From JBBKWG01 sp037968835 (GTDB lineage Bacteria > Pseudomonadota > Alphaproteobacteria > Rhodobacterales > Rhodobacteraceae), in assembly GCA_037968835.1 (NCBI GenBank), contig JBBKWG010000004.1, positions 1 to 30,746 on the forward strand: a DNA stretch of 30,746 bases. The letters are read 5' to 3'. The notes under the pieces are model-generated. The model saw nothing but the letters and a program-made list of their open reading frames with translations. It ran no database searches and had not been told where the DNA came from. The position numbers and the translations under genes were made by a program. Below are positions 15,445 through 23,715 of this stretch, piece after piece. Every line of letters starts with the position of its first letter. Position 1 is the stretch's first letter.

Positions 15445-17275
15445 TATGCGCGTCGTCCCCTTCGGAAGTGTTCCATACAAAATCGTCACAGCACAATGCG
15501 ACGAACTTCAACGTAGTTTCGCCGATACGGATCTTGTCTCCGTTCGACAATTCTTCGGTGCTGAGTACCGGGCGACCATTCAACCGGACGAGGTTGGATT
15601 TTCCGCCGTGTCCCAGGAAGAATTTGGCCTGTTCGTCGTCGTAGGCGATGGCGGCATGATTGTTGCGCGAGATAGACGTATCGCCAAAATCGAGCCGGAC
15701 TGCCTGATCTTCGCCGCGACCGATCTGAGAAACGCCGCTGAAGGTCGTGAAGCAGGCGCCACGGCCCGGGCCATCGACAACAACGATCCATCCCGACGGG
15801 AAGCGTGTATAGTTGACGCTCACCGCTTCGACGTTCAGCGCCTCTTCTTTGTCCTGGCGAAGTTTGGCTGCCTTTGCAGCCGTAGCCGCGAAGATATCCT
15901 GCGCTTCTGCGTCGCCCGATTGGAAGCCGAGAAGTCGGGTTTTGACGCGACCTGCGCTGCGACCCGAACGTCCGCTGACCGGAGCCGAAACCTCGATGAA
16001 ATTTTCCGGTTCTGGTTCGGGCAGTTTGTTCTTTTCGGGCATTGTAGTTCCTGAATCTGGATCCGGAGCTTCAAGGCTGTCCTCGACATCATTCCTGAAT
16101 GCCGCCAGCCTGGATTCGGCCTCGGGGAAGTCGTCGCCTTCGAAGGTCAGGCCGATGTTTTTCGATTCAGTCCGCTTGGTTTCTGGAGTAACCGGGCCGG
16201 CCTCGTCATTCGAGAGATTGTCGGCGACAGAAAGCGAAGTTTCTTCGTCCAGATCGTCGTATTCCTCGTCATTGTAAGACGCGCCGAAGACAGAATCGTC
16301 GCTGAATTCGTCCTCACTCAGATCGACCGGCGCGCGCGCAAGTCTTTCCGCCTCGGCGGCTGCGAATTCCTCTTCGAAGGAAGTGCTTTCCTCAATCGCG
16401 TCTTCGACGTCGGCTGCGGCGTCGAACAGCGCATCTTCGCTTTCCGGCTCGTCACTGGTCCAGTCGATCGACTCGGATCGCGGCCTGCTTACGGGTCGGC
16501 TGATCGGACGGCTGGTCGTGCGTGGGCGTACAACTTTCGCCAGATCGTCCCTGTAGGGGCTTTGCTCCTCGGGGTCGCCGGACGGGTCGCGACCAACGAC
16601 GTGCTTCAGCACAGCGTCGGCCTTGGTTGCGGCGGCCGCAGCTTTGAGGTGGGCCATGGCCGAACGACGTCTGCTGGTTTCACGATCTGTCATGTGTGAA
16701 TTAGTTTCGGCCAGAATCCGGTCTTCTGCGTCGCCAGCGAACGAATTCAACTGACTGCGTGCAACCGCCCGGCGTCCGAATTCCTCGTCTTCGGCCCAGT
16801 TGCGCAGCTCCGATTTGTGCGGCTCGGCGTTCTTTGCTTTTGGCTCGTCGGGTTGGATATGGCTTACCGCCCCCATCGCCTCGCGAATTTCATCAACGAG
16901 ATGGGCCTTGTCCTCGTCCTGACTTTGGGCTGCCTGGACCGCGGCAATCGCGACCGGATCATCTTCCCATTCGTCATCGTCTTCCCAGTCCTCGTCATCC
17001 CAATCGTCGTCGTTCCAGCTTTCGGCCAACGCTTCGGGTGCCGGATCGGGGGCCGGGTCGGGTTCGATGTCACGACTGTAGGTCTTTGATTTCGGCGTGG
17101 CAAAGAGCGGTTCTTCCGCAGAATCCGGTCGCTTGCTCGCGTTGACGTCGCCAGTATCGTCCGCACTCGCTGCTTCGCGGCGGCGTAGCGGTTCGACGTC
17201 CATATTGAGGTCGATGCCACCTGCTGACTCTTCAGGCTCGTTTTTCTTCGACAGCATTCTTGAGAACAGTTTCAT
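15428..17275 (-). CDS. Large acidic protein with C-terminal FHA domain
   Basis: A 615-residue protein. The N-terminus MKLFSRMLSKK is short, basic and amphipathic. Most of the chain (20-480) is low-complexity and acidic: a Trp/Asp/Glu tract at 87-106, an Ala-rich helix at 205-224, a Ser-Arg-Pro repeat at 255-268, then more acidic stretches. The FHA domain occupies about 492-598, with Gly519-Arg520, Ser536-Arg537, His540 and the LNGRPV segment around Asn566. The usual SRxxH spacing is lengthened by one residue (SRNNH). FHA domains bind phosphothreonine, so this is the likely adaptor reading the kinase signal. It starts 11 bases after the kinase stop with AAAGG upstream. In type VI secretion clusters an FHA protein plays a comparable role, but no secretion gene is present here. 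Confidence 0.93.
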   Translation of the reverse strand: MKLFSRMLSKKNEPEESAGGIDLNMDVEPLRRREAASADDTGDVNASKRPDSAEEPLFATPKSKTYSRDIEPDPAPDPAPEALAESWNDDDWDDEDWEDDDEWEDDPVAIAAVQAAQSQDEDKAHLVDEIREAMGAVSHIQPDEPKAKNAEPHKSELRNWAEDEEFGRRAVARSQLNSFAGDAEDRILAETNSHMTDRETSRRRSAMAHLKAAAAATKADAVLKHVVGRDPSGDPEEQSPYRDDLAKVVRPRTTSRPISRPVSRPRSESIDWTSDEPESEDALFDAAADVEDAIEESTSFEEEFAAAEAERLARAPVDLSEDEFSDDSVFGASYNDEEYDDLDEETSLSVADNLSNDEAGPVTPETKRTESKNIGLTFEGDDFPEAESRLAAFRNDVEDSLEAPDPDSGTTMPEKNKLPEPEPENFIEVSAPVSGRSGRSAGRVKTRLLGFQSGDAEAQDIFAATAAKAAKLRQDKEEALNVEAVSVNYTRFPSGWIVVVDGPGRGACFTTFSGVSQIGRGEDQAVRLDFGDTSISRNNHAAIAYDDEQAKFFLGHGGKSNLVRLNGRPVLSTEELSNGDKIRIGETTLKFVALCCDDFVWNTSEGDDAHNAANA

Positions 17276-17286
17276 TGCTAAGCCTT

Positions 17287-18618
17287 TCAGAGATAGTCAG
17301 ACCGACCGTTGTTGCGGAAGGTTCCGCGCAACAGTCCGAATGGAAGAAGACGGCTAAGGAAGCTTCTGCGCCTCCGCGGCCCGTTGATTTCGTCGTGGTT
17401 TGGCCCCATCGCGGATCTGCGCGCAGCTTCTTCAGCCGCGCGCTCCTGCTCTTCAGCGAACACCAGATCGTCAAGCGCCGCGAGTTCATCTAGCGTTTTC
17501 TTGCGTTGAACGGCCTGCGCTTCGGCCAGCTTCTGCTGGCGTTCGGCTTCTTTCTTGTCGGACTTGGCCTTTGCTTCCCGCGCCGCGATGTCGGCGTGAA
17601 CCGCCTTGTTGGTTTCCGCGACGAGCTTGGAGATCGAAAGCTCAATCTGGCGATCGAGTTCCGCCTGCGCCATCGCCGCCGAGCGACGCCGTTCGGTGTC
17701 GATCAGTTCTATCCACTCGCGGGAGGACTGGATGCGATCGGGCGGGAAAACGTTGAGCGCCTTGTCGATGGCGTGAAGGAAGGCGTCTTCAAACTGGGGG
17801 AATTTGCCAGATACAGGGATGTAGGGATCGGGCCTGTCGGCAGCGATCGCCGAGACGCGGGCCTGGCTGTCGGGAGGCGCGTCGCCGGTCAGCACATGAT
17901 AGAAGGTCGCGCCCAGGGAATAGAGATCGGAGGATGCGTCCTGCGTCGAGCCAGCGATGTAAAATTCGTGCGGGCTGTAGCCGTCTTTGACAACATGCAG
18001 TGCCGAAAGAGCCCGCGACGCCCGGGTCGCTTCCTCTTTGGCGGCACCGAAGTCGATCAGCACGGGGTTTCCCTTGCCGTCGATCAGGATGTTGTCCGGC
18101 GAGATGTCCCGGTGCAGCACGTCATTGGTGTGGATGTAGTGAACAGCCTCGAGCACCTTGAGCATGATGTCTTTGACATCGCGCGGGTGGAGCGTGAGTT
18201 TCGGATCCTCGATGGTGTCGAGCAGATCGCGACCGCGCACGAAATCGAGCGCCATGTAGGCGGTCTGATTGTCCTCGAATACCTGATGGATGCCGACAAT
18301 GTTGGGATGTTGCAGCTTTGACAGCCGCCGCGCTTCGGCGCCGAAGTGTTTCACGACTGCGTCGAATTCGGCCTGATGCTGGCGCGAACGGGCCATCACA
18401 TTGCCGTCGTTGCGACAGCACATGGATGACGGGAAGCATTCCTTGATAACGACGATGCGATCCAGGCTGTCGCGGGCAAGATAGGTCATGCCGAAGCCGC
18501 CGGCATTCAGGAACTTTTCGATTCGGAACTGTCCGTGCAGAAGCGCTGTGCCGGGCTTCAGCGCGTCAGCAAAGGACTCTGCCAGTCCTGAATCTGATAT
18601 TTGCTGCCCTGCGTCCAT
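17287..18618 (-). CDS. Hanks-type serine/threonine protein kinase with coiled-coil tail
   Basis: A 443-residue kinase. The glycine loop is NAGGFG at 38-43, the ATP lysine is Lys59 in VVIKE, the helix-C Glu is Glu95, the catalytic loop is HRDISPDN at 169-176, DFG is at 189-191, and GYSPHEFY at 213-220 replaces the usual APE segment. All catalytic residues are present. The insertion between Lys59 and helix C (CRNDG...) is typical of a bacterial subgroup. After the kinase domain (about 31-295) come a charged coiled coil (about 300-405) and a final basic, hydrophobic stretch (SFLSRLLPFGLLRG) that could bind membrane. There is no transmembrane segment or extracellular sensor. It is the first gene of the cluster. 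Confidence 0.95.
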   Translation of the reverse strand: MDAGQQISDSGLAESFADALKPGTALLHGQFRIEKFLNAGGFGMTYLARDSLDRIVVIKECFPSSMCCRNDGNVMARSRQHQAEFDAVVKHFGAEARRLSKLQHPNIVGIHQVFEDNQTAYMALDFVRGRDLLDTIEDPKLTLHPRDVKDIMLKVLEAVHYIHTNDVLHRDISPDNILIDGKGNPVLIDFGAAKEEATRASRALSALHVVKDGYSPHEFYIAGSTQDASSDLYSLGATFYHVLTGDAPPDSQARVSAIAADRPDPYIPVSGKFPQFEDAFLHAIDKALNVFPPDRIQSSREWIELIDTERRRSAAMAQAELDRQIELSISKLVAETNKAVHADIAAREAKAKSDKKEAERQQKLAEAQAVQRKKTLDELAALDDLVFAEEQERAAEEAARRSAMGPNHDEINGPRRRRSFLSRLLPFGLLRGTFRNNGRSDYL

Positions 18619-18658
18619 GTCTCACCCAAATCGGTGCCGCAGTCGGCGCAGGTAGTTG

Positions 18659-18801
18659 CTGAAAAAGCCTGTGACCACAGTGGTCTTTAACATATTCAGC
18701 CGCCACCTGACTTGCTGCGACCTGATTGGGTCTAGCGTCAAAATCGGCCAACAATGTGGCATGACTGGGCCATTAGGTATCCAATCCTGCGGCTTTTTTA
18801 G
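18659..18801. repeat. Imperfect inverted-repeat pair, possible MITE or IS-end remnant
   Basis: CTGAAAAAGCC at 18659-18669 and GGCTTTTTTAG at 18791-18801 are inverted copies with one mismatch in eleven. A short direct GTAG lies outside each arm (18652-18655 and 18806-18809), at slightly unequal distance. A TTTTTCAGCAA-like end is reminiscent of insertion-sequence termini I have seen in proteobacteria. No transposase is inside. Chance is not excluded. Confidence 0.3.
18673..18685. promoter_or_regulatory. 13-bp perfect palindrome upstream of the kinase gene
   Basis: GACCAC-A-GTGGTC, 55 bases upstream of the kinase start on its 5' side. Position and symmetry fit an operator for a dimeric regulator of the cluster, but six-base arms occur by chance several times in a window this size. 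Confidence 0.25.
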
Positions 18802-18991
18802 AATTGTAGAAAGATATCGTCTAAAGGATTTGGCGTTCAATTTCACCGCTGGCCGGACGTTGGTCGCACGGAATGTTGTCGTGTTTCCTGATCGCTGATC
18901 GGTTGACAGTTCCCCTCGGGCCGTTTCCAGTTTGGCAACGCGGTAAGGCCAAGCCCGTGAGTGTTGAAACAGGATGTGGGGAAAGAATCGT

Positions 18992-19495
18992 ATGGTTCGC
19001 GTTGCAATGACATTGAACGGTAACCAGGTTTCCGGCGACGTCGAGGAGCGGACACTTCTGGTCGAGTTTCTGCGCGGCCCCTTGGCAATGACCGGCACGC
19101 ATGTCGGGTGTGAGACCAGCCAGTGCGGGGCGTGTGTGGTGCACGTGGACGACATGGCGGTCAAGGCGTGCACGATGTTGGCGGTCGAAGCCGATGGCGC
19201 ATGCGTGACGACGATTGAGGGAATGGCGGGGCCGGATGGGACGCTTCATCCGGTTCAGGAAGCGTTTCGGGAACATCACGGACTTCAGTGCGGATTTTGC
19301 ACGCCGGGGATGGTGATGTCCGCGGTGGCGCTGCTCAAGGAAAACCCGAAGCCGACCGAGGCGCAGGTGCGGGAATATCTAGAGGGAAACATTTGTCGCT
19401 GCACCGGTTACCACAATATCGTCAAGGCGATCATGGCGGCGTCGGGCCAGTTGGCTGGTGCTGATTCAGCAAGACCCGGTGTGATTGATGCATAA
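18992..19495 (+). CDS. coxS: CO-dehydrogenase-type small subunit, (2Fe-2S)-binding protein
   Basis: A 167-residue iron-sulfur subunit of the xanthine oxidase/CO dehydrogenase family, carrying electrons from a molybdenum site to FAD. The plant-type [2Fe-2S] ligands are Cys40, 45, 48 and 60 (GCETSQCGAC). The second cluster is formed by Cys100/Cys103 (QCGFCTPG) and Cys135/Cys137 (ICRCTGYHN). Length is normal. The ATG at 18992 follows GGGGAAAG at good spacing; an upstream start at 18974 would add six residues. It overlaps the medium-subunit gene by eight bases. The family includes CO, nicotinate, isoquinoline and other hydroxylases, so the substrate is uncertain. Confidence 0.94.
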   Translation: MVRVAMTLNGNQVSGDVEERTLLVEFLRGPLAMTGTHVGCETSQCGACVVHVDDMAVKACTMLAVEADGACVTTIEGMAGPDGTLHPVQEAFREHHGLQCGFCTPGMVMSAVALLKENPKPTEAQVREYLEGNICRCTGYHNIVKAIMAASGQLAGADSARPGVIDA

Positions 19496-20276
19496 TTTTC
19501 AATTCGTTCGCCCCACAAGCATCAAGGATGCGATTCGGGAACTGGAGAGCGACGAGGCGCAAGCGCTTGGGGGCGGGCAAACACTTTTGCCAACCATGAA
19601 AGCCCGACTTGCCGCGCCGGAAAAGCTGGTCAGTCTCCTCGCCATTCCAGAGTTGCGGGGGGTTCGGCTTGATGGAGATGTGTTGTGGGTTGGCGGCGCT
19701 ACAACACATGCTGTTGTTGCGCGAGATGGCGCGCAAGCGTTCCCGGGGTTGGCGAGGCTGGCCGGTCAGATCGGTGATCCCGCGGTTCGAAATCGGGGAA
19801 CGCTCGGTGGGTCGCTTGCGAACAACGATCCGTCCGCGTGTTATCCGGCGGCTCTCCTTGCGACGGGCGCTACTGTCGTGACCAACGCGCGCGAGATTGC
19901 GGCCGATGACTTTTTCGACGGGATGTTCGGCACCGCGCTGGACGAGGGCGAGATTATTAGTGCGGTGCGGTTTCCGATTCCGCAAGCGTCGGCTTACTCC
20001 AAAATGCCTCAGCCTGCGTCAAGGTTCGCACTGGTCGGGGCGTTCGTGGCCAAGTATCCCGACGGGGTCAGGGTCGCGATCACGGGCGCTTCCGAGGAAG
20101 GCGTGTTTCGCTGGTCGCAAGCCGAAGCGGCGCTGTCCGCTGACTTCTCGGAAAACGCCCTTCGCGGACTGAGCATCGAGCCCGAGGGAATGATCGCCGA
20201 CATTCACGGGGCCGCCGACTATCGCGCGCATCTGTGCGCCGTGATGACACGCAGGGCGGTTGCCGGCGCTATCTAG
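19488..20276 (+). CDS. coxM: CO-dehydrogenase-type medium subunit, FAD-binding
   Basis: A 262-residue FAD subunit of a molybdenum hydroxylase. FAD motifs are GGGQTLLP at 28-35 and TLGGSLANNDP at 105-115, both standard for CoxM-type proteins, and the C-terminal domain (about 170-262) with PASRFALVG and a final helix is complete. The ATG lies inside the end of coxS, giving an eight-base overlap. The next gene is convergent, so no large molybdopterin subunit follows and none precedes coxS. The pair must assemble with a subunit encoded elsewhere or be a remnant. Confidence 0.93.
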   Translation: MHNFQFVRPTSIKDAIRELESDEAQALGGGQTLLPTMKARLAAPEKLVSLLAIPELRGVRLDGDVLWVGGATTHAVVARDGAQAFPGLARLAGQIGDPAVRNRGTLGGSLANNDPSACYPAALLATGATVVTNAREIAADDFFDGMFGTALDEGEIISAVRFPIPQASAYSKMPQPASRFALVGAFVAKYPDGVRVAITGASEEGVFRWSQAEAALSADFSENALRGLSIEPEGMIADIHGAADYRAHLCAVMTRRAVAGAI

Positions 20277-20324
20277 TCAGGCACATCCGATGTGAACCAA
20301 GTGCGTGTGGAGTGCCGCTTGCGC

Positions 20325-22592
20325 TTAGTCGACACCGCGAACCGGGATAGGCGCATCAGGATCCGGATTGAAAATACGCTGAACGAAGTAGAACCCCACT
20401 GCTATGCCTATTCCAAGCAAGTCCGTAACGAGCCCGCCCTCGATCATGAAAATGGCCGCGACGATCAATGCAAGGCGGATGAACCAGGCCGCGCGACTGC
20501 CCATGAACCAGCCCTGAACGCCGGCGGACAACAGGAAAACGCCGATCGTGGCGGTTAATCCAGCGCGAACAATCTCGAGCCATGTTCCGTCCATCAGAAG
20601 TGCGCCGTTATAGAAGAACATGAATGGGACGATGAAGGCGGCGATGCCGATCTTGAAGCTCGCGACCGAAGTTTCCATCGGGTTCGCGCCGGATATTCCG
20701 GCCGCGGCGTAACTTGCCAATGCGACCGGTGGGGTGATCGCCGAAAGCACTGCGAAGTAGAAGACAAAGAAGTGCGCCGTGAGTTGCGGGATACCAAGCT
20801 GAATGAGGCCGGGTGCAACGACCGAGGCCGCGACCGCATAGGCCGCCGTTGTCGGCATTCCCATGCCCAGAAGGATGGCGATGCACATTGCGAAGAAAAG
20901 CGCGAGGAGTTGCGACGTTTCCGCAAGGCCCAGAAGGAGAGATGAGAACCGCGCGCCGACTCCGGTCAGTGAGATGACACCGACGATGATGCCGGCGCAG
21001 GCGCAGACCGCGATGATCTGGATCGCCATTATGCCGGCAAGCTCGAATGCCTTGATGATTGACCTTAGACCCATCCGATGCGGTGTGAGCCACGACACGA
21101 CGGCTGCTGAAAGCGTCGCGAGCGTGCCGGCTCGGATCACCGAATAGCCCATGAACAGCGCCGAAATCAGGATGATGATCGGGATGAAAAGATAGACCTG
21201 CCGCACCATTTTCTTGAACTTCGGCAGTTCGTCCTCGCTCATTCCGCGCATTCCGAGCTTGGCAGCCTCGAAATCGACCATGAAATAGACGCTGACGAAG
21301 TAGAGCACGGCGGGAATGATCGCGGCGATGGCGATCTCGGTGTAGGGAATGCCAGTGATCTCGGCCATGATGAACGCGCCCGCGCCCATGATCGGCGGCA
21401 TGATCTGTCCGCCTGTCGATGCTGCGGCTTCGACCGCGCCAGCCGTCTTCTTGTGGTAGCCGACCTTTTTCATCAGCGGAATTGTCAGCGAGCCGGTGGC
21501 CACGACGTTGCCCGCCGAGGTGCCGTTGATCATGCCCATAAGACCCGATGCGAAGATCGCGACCTTGGCGGGACCGCCTCGCGAGCGCCCCGCCGCCGCA
21601 AAGGCGAAGTTTACGAAGTAGTCGCCGACTTTTGATGCCTGAAGGAATGCGGCGAAGATGATGAAGAGGATGATGTAGGTCGAGGACACCGCCGTGGTTG
21701 GCCCGAGGATGCCTGCGTCGGAATAGACGTGCCCGAAGAAGCGTTGCCAGGAATAGGGGCGGTCGACGGCGAGGATGCCGGGAAGCATGTGCGCGGTGAA
21801 GGTGTAGACGAGAAAAATGCCGGTGATGATGACGAGCGCCAATCCGGCGACGCGGCGCGTGAGTTCCAGGATAAGCGCCGATCCGGCTGTCGCCGCAAAT
21901 GCGACGCCTATCGGGACGAACGGGGTTCCGACGGCATTTCGAGCAGCGGTTCCGTAGATCGGGATGAGATAGGCGGCGACCGAAACTGCCGATAGGCCGA
22001 GGATGATATCGCTGGTGCGGAACGCGCCTCGGTCGCGGCGTTCTATCCAGCCAAGGAAGATGCTTCCGAAAGTCGCGACCATCAGCGGCAGGCCGAAAAG
22101 CCAGACTTCCTGATCATAAAGCGGTGTGCCTGCAAACGCGCCCCAAGTCGTAAGTCCGCCCATCTGCGGGAGTTCACCGCCATAGATTTGGAGCATGAAA
22201 TAGGTGCTTGTTCCAATCGAGAGCAGCGCGGGAATGGCGAGTAACCAGCTTAGTCTGGTGATTGCAGGCGTGTCGTCGCGTCTGGTATCGCCAAAGGGAA
22301 CGGCGCTGTAGATTAGGAATCCGAGGGCAAGCGCACCGGCGATGTGCACAATCCTGAAATTCCAGGTTTCCATCGGGAAGCGAGGCAGAAACGGGATGCG
22401 AACGCCGGTCCATTCATAGATCGAGAGGCCGTTAAGAGCGGCCATGTGAAACGCTGCATAAATCGCAGCAAAACCGGCGATGAATGCGTAGTTGCTTCCT
22501 ATGAATACCCGGCGGTTGCTTTCGACCGGCTCATCGTCGACCCCTTGGGCAATGATGTGGTCGTCGTCCGTGTTCACGGCCATGTCGCTCAT
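20325..22592 (-). CDS. TRAP transporter fused permease (4TM + 12TM), TAXI type
   Basis: A 755-residue integral membrane protein fusing the small DctQ-like and large DctM-like permease parts, as usual in TAXI-type TRAP systems. It uses an ion gradient, normally sodium, to import a substrate delivered by a periplasmic binding protein. About 40 polar N-terminal residues precede many hydrophobic helices. The DctM signature GMINGTSAGNVVATGS and the following GGQIMPPIMGAGAF lie mid-protein, and GMGMPTTAAY is in the second half. I use the ATG at 22592, which has AGGGAGGGG seven bases upstream; an earlier in-frame start at 22676 would add 28 residues. It follows the binding-protein gene by about 95 bp. 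The substrate is unknown. Confidence 0.95.
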   Translation of the reverse strand: MSDMAVNTDDDHIIAQGVDDEPVESNRRVFIGSNYAFIAGFAAIYAAFHMAALNGLSIYEWTGVRIPFLPRFPMETWNFRIVHIAGALALGFLIYSAVPFGDTRRDDTPAITRLSWLLAIPALLSIGTSTYFMLQIYGGELPQMGGLTTWGAFAGTPLYDQEVWLFGLPLMVATFGSIFLGWIERRDRGAFRTSDIILGLSAVSVAAYLIPIYGTAARNAVGTPFVPIGVAFAATAGSALILELTRRVAGLALVIITGIFLVYTFTAHMLPGILAVDRPYSWQRFFGHVYSDAGILGPTTAVSSTYIILFIIFAAFLQASKVGDYFVNFAFAAAGRSRGGPAKVAIFASGLMGMINGTSAGNVVATGSLTIPLMKKVGYHKKTAGAVEAAASTGGQIMPPIMGAGAFIMAEITGIPYTEIAIAAIIPAVLYFVSVYFMVDFEAAKLGMRGMSEDELPKFKKMVRQVYLFIPIIILISALFMGYSVIRAGTLATLSAAVVSWLTPHRMGLRSIIKAFELAGIMAIQIIAVCACAGIIVGVISLTGVGARFSSLLLGLAETSQLLALFFAMCIAILLGMGMPTTAAYAVAASVVAPGLIQLGIPQLTAHFFVFYFAVLSAITPPVALASYAAAGISGANPMETSVASFKIGIAAFIVPFMFFYNGALLMDGTWLEIVRAGLTATIGVFLLSAGVQGWFMGSRAAWFIRLALIVAAIFMIEGGLVTDLLGIGIAVGFYFVQRIFNPDPDAPIPVRGVD

Positions 22593-22686
22593 GGGATGTC
22601 CCCTCCCTGGCCGCGCCTCCCCGCGCGACTTTTTATGGGATCCGGGCCGCGCGATTGGCGGCCCGGACCATATCATATGGGGAAGA

Positions 22687-23673
22687 TCACATTCCGTGGA
22701 TCATGTCGTCAGGAATGTCCGCTCCTGCGTTTTCCTTGAACCAGGCAGCAGCACCGGGGTGCCACTTCATAACCTTGTTCTTGTCCCAGTTTTCGGGAAG
22801 CGTTTCAGAAGCTGCCTTGTGAATGTTCACCATCCGGGGGTTGTCGGACATCACGACATCGACGACGGCATTGACGAAGCTTTCCGGCAGGTCGCAATTC
22901 GCGATGGCGAAGTTCCACATGCTGACCGAGCGCGCGTCGTTTTCCAACGTGCTGTAGGTCGAGGCGGGGATCATGAAGTCGTTCACGGGGAACGCATCAA
23001 GGATCTTCGCCTGCTCTTCATCCGTGAACTCGATGATATTCACGTCGGTCTGGACTTCAAGCTGGCTGACCGCCGGAACCGGAACGCCGGCCGCAAAGGC
23101 GATGACGTCAAGCAATCCGTCCTGAAGCTGGCTGCCAAGGTCATCCCAGCCGCCGTTGCGACGCTCGAAGTTGACGCCGAGCGTTTCCATCATCAGAGGG
23201 AAATAAGTGTCGGATGTCGAACCCGCCGGGCCGAAGCCGATCTTCGCGCCGTCCGGAATGTCGGCAACCGAAGTGATACCCGAAGATGCCAGCGTAGTGA
23301 CCGAGAACGGTGTCTGGTACATCGGGAACATGGCGCAGGCGTTGGTCATTTGCAGGCCGGGTGCGATCGGGTTTGTGCCTTCCAGCGATTCGCGCGCCGG
23401 GCCCATCGTCGTCATGCCGAACTGAGCGTCGCCGGTGTGAACGAGCGCCATGTTCTGCATCGGGCCGCCAGTGACTTCGCCACCGCCGGACAGTCCCAGT
23501 TCTTCGGCAGCAAGGTTCGCCCAGCCTGAACCGTAGGCGAAGTAAGTTCCACCTTGCGATGCAGTTCCGACGGTGAAGCTATCTGGCCAGCCGGTCTTGT
23601 CGACATGCGATTCGCCAAAGGCCGTTCCGGCTGCAAGTGTCGCAGCCACTGCGGTCAATGCTATCTGTTTCAT
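22687..23673 (-). CDS. TAXI-family TRAP transporter solute-binding protein
   Basis: A 328-residue periplasmic protein. Residues 1-21 form a Sec signal peptide (positively charged start, Ala-rich core, cleavage near GTAFG-ES). The mature start has the TAXI hallmark FTVGTASQGGTYFAYGSG, followed by a typical GPMQNMALVHTGDAQFG segment. Known members bind dicarboxylates such as glutamate or 2-oxoglutarate, but this one's ligand cannot be read from sequence. The start is supported by GGGAGGA. It is the first gene of a two-gene transport operon with the fused permease, the standard TAXI arrangement. Confidence 0.95.
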   Translation of the reverse strand: MKQIALTAVAATLAAGTAFGESHVDKTGWPDSFTVGTASQGGTYFAYGSGWANLAAEELGLSGGGEVTGGPMQNMALVHTGDAQFGMTTMGPARESLEGTNPIAPGLQMTNACAMFPMYQTPFSVTTLASSGITSVADIPDGAKIGFGPAGSTSDTYFPLMMETLGVNFERRNGGWDDLGSQLQDGLLDVIAFAAGVPVPAVSQLEVQTDVNIIEFTDEEQAKILDAFPVNDFMIPASTYSTLENDARSVSMWNFAIANCDLPESFVNAVVDVVMSDNPRMVNIHKAASETLPENWDKNKVMKWHPGAAAWFKENAGADIPDDMIHGM

Positions 23674-23715
23674 ATTTTCCTCCCAAGATGCCGGCTTTTA
23701 CCGGCGGTTTGATCC

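Larger units (their letters stand above)
18619..18991. other. 373-bp intergenic region with control sequences and a possible mobile-element remnant
   Basis: It separates the divergent kinase and coxS genes. No frame in it looks like a real protein. It is noticeably more AT-rich than its surroundings. It contains a perfect 13-bp palindrome (18673-18685) and an imperfect inverted repeat about 140 bp long from end to end (18659-18801). TTGACA at 18902-18907 could be a -35 for coxS but lacks a good -10. The promoter of the kinase-GTPase cluster should lie here on the minus strand; I could not identify it. Confidence 0.6.

Noticed and set aside
8581..18618. Type VI secretion locus, suggested by kinase, phosphatase and FHA genes
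   Set aside because: No sheath, Hcp, VgrG, ClpV, baseplate or TssM/TssL-like membrane gene is present in the window.
18656..18898. 80-codon plus-strand frame in the kinase-coxS gap
   Set aside because: TTG start, no ribosome site, odd Cys-rich composition, and it overlaps the inverted-repeat region; more likely non-coding.
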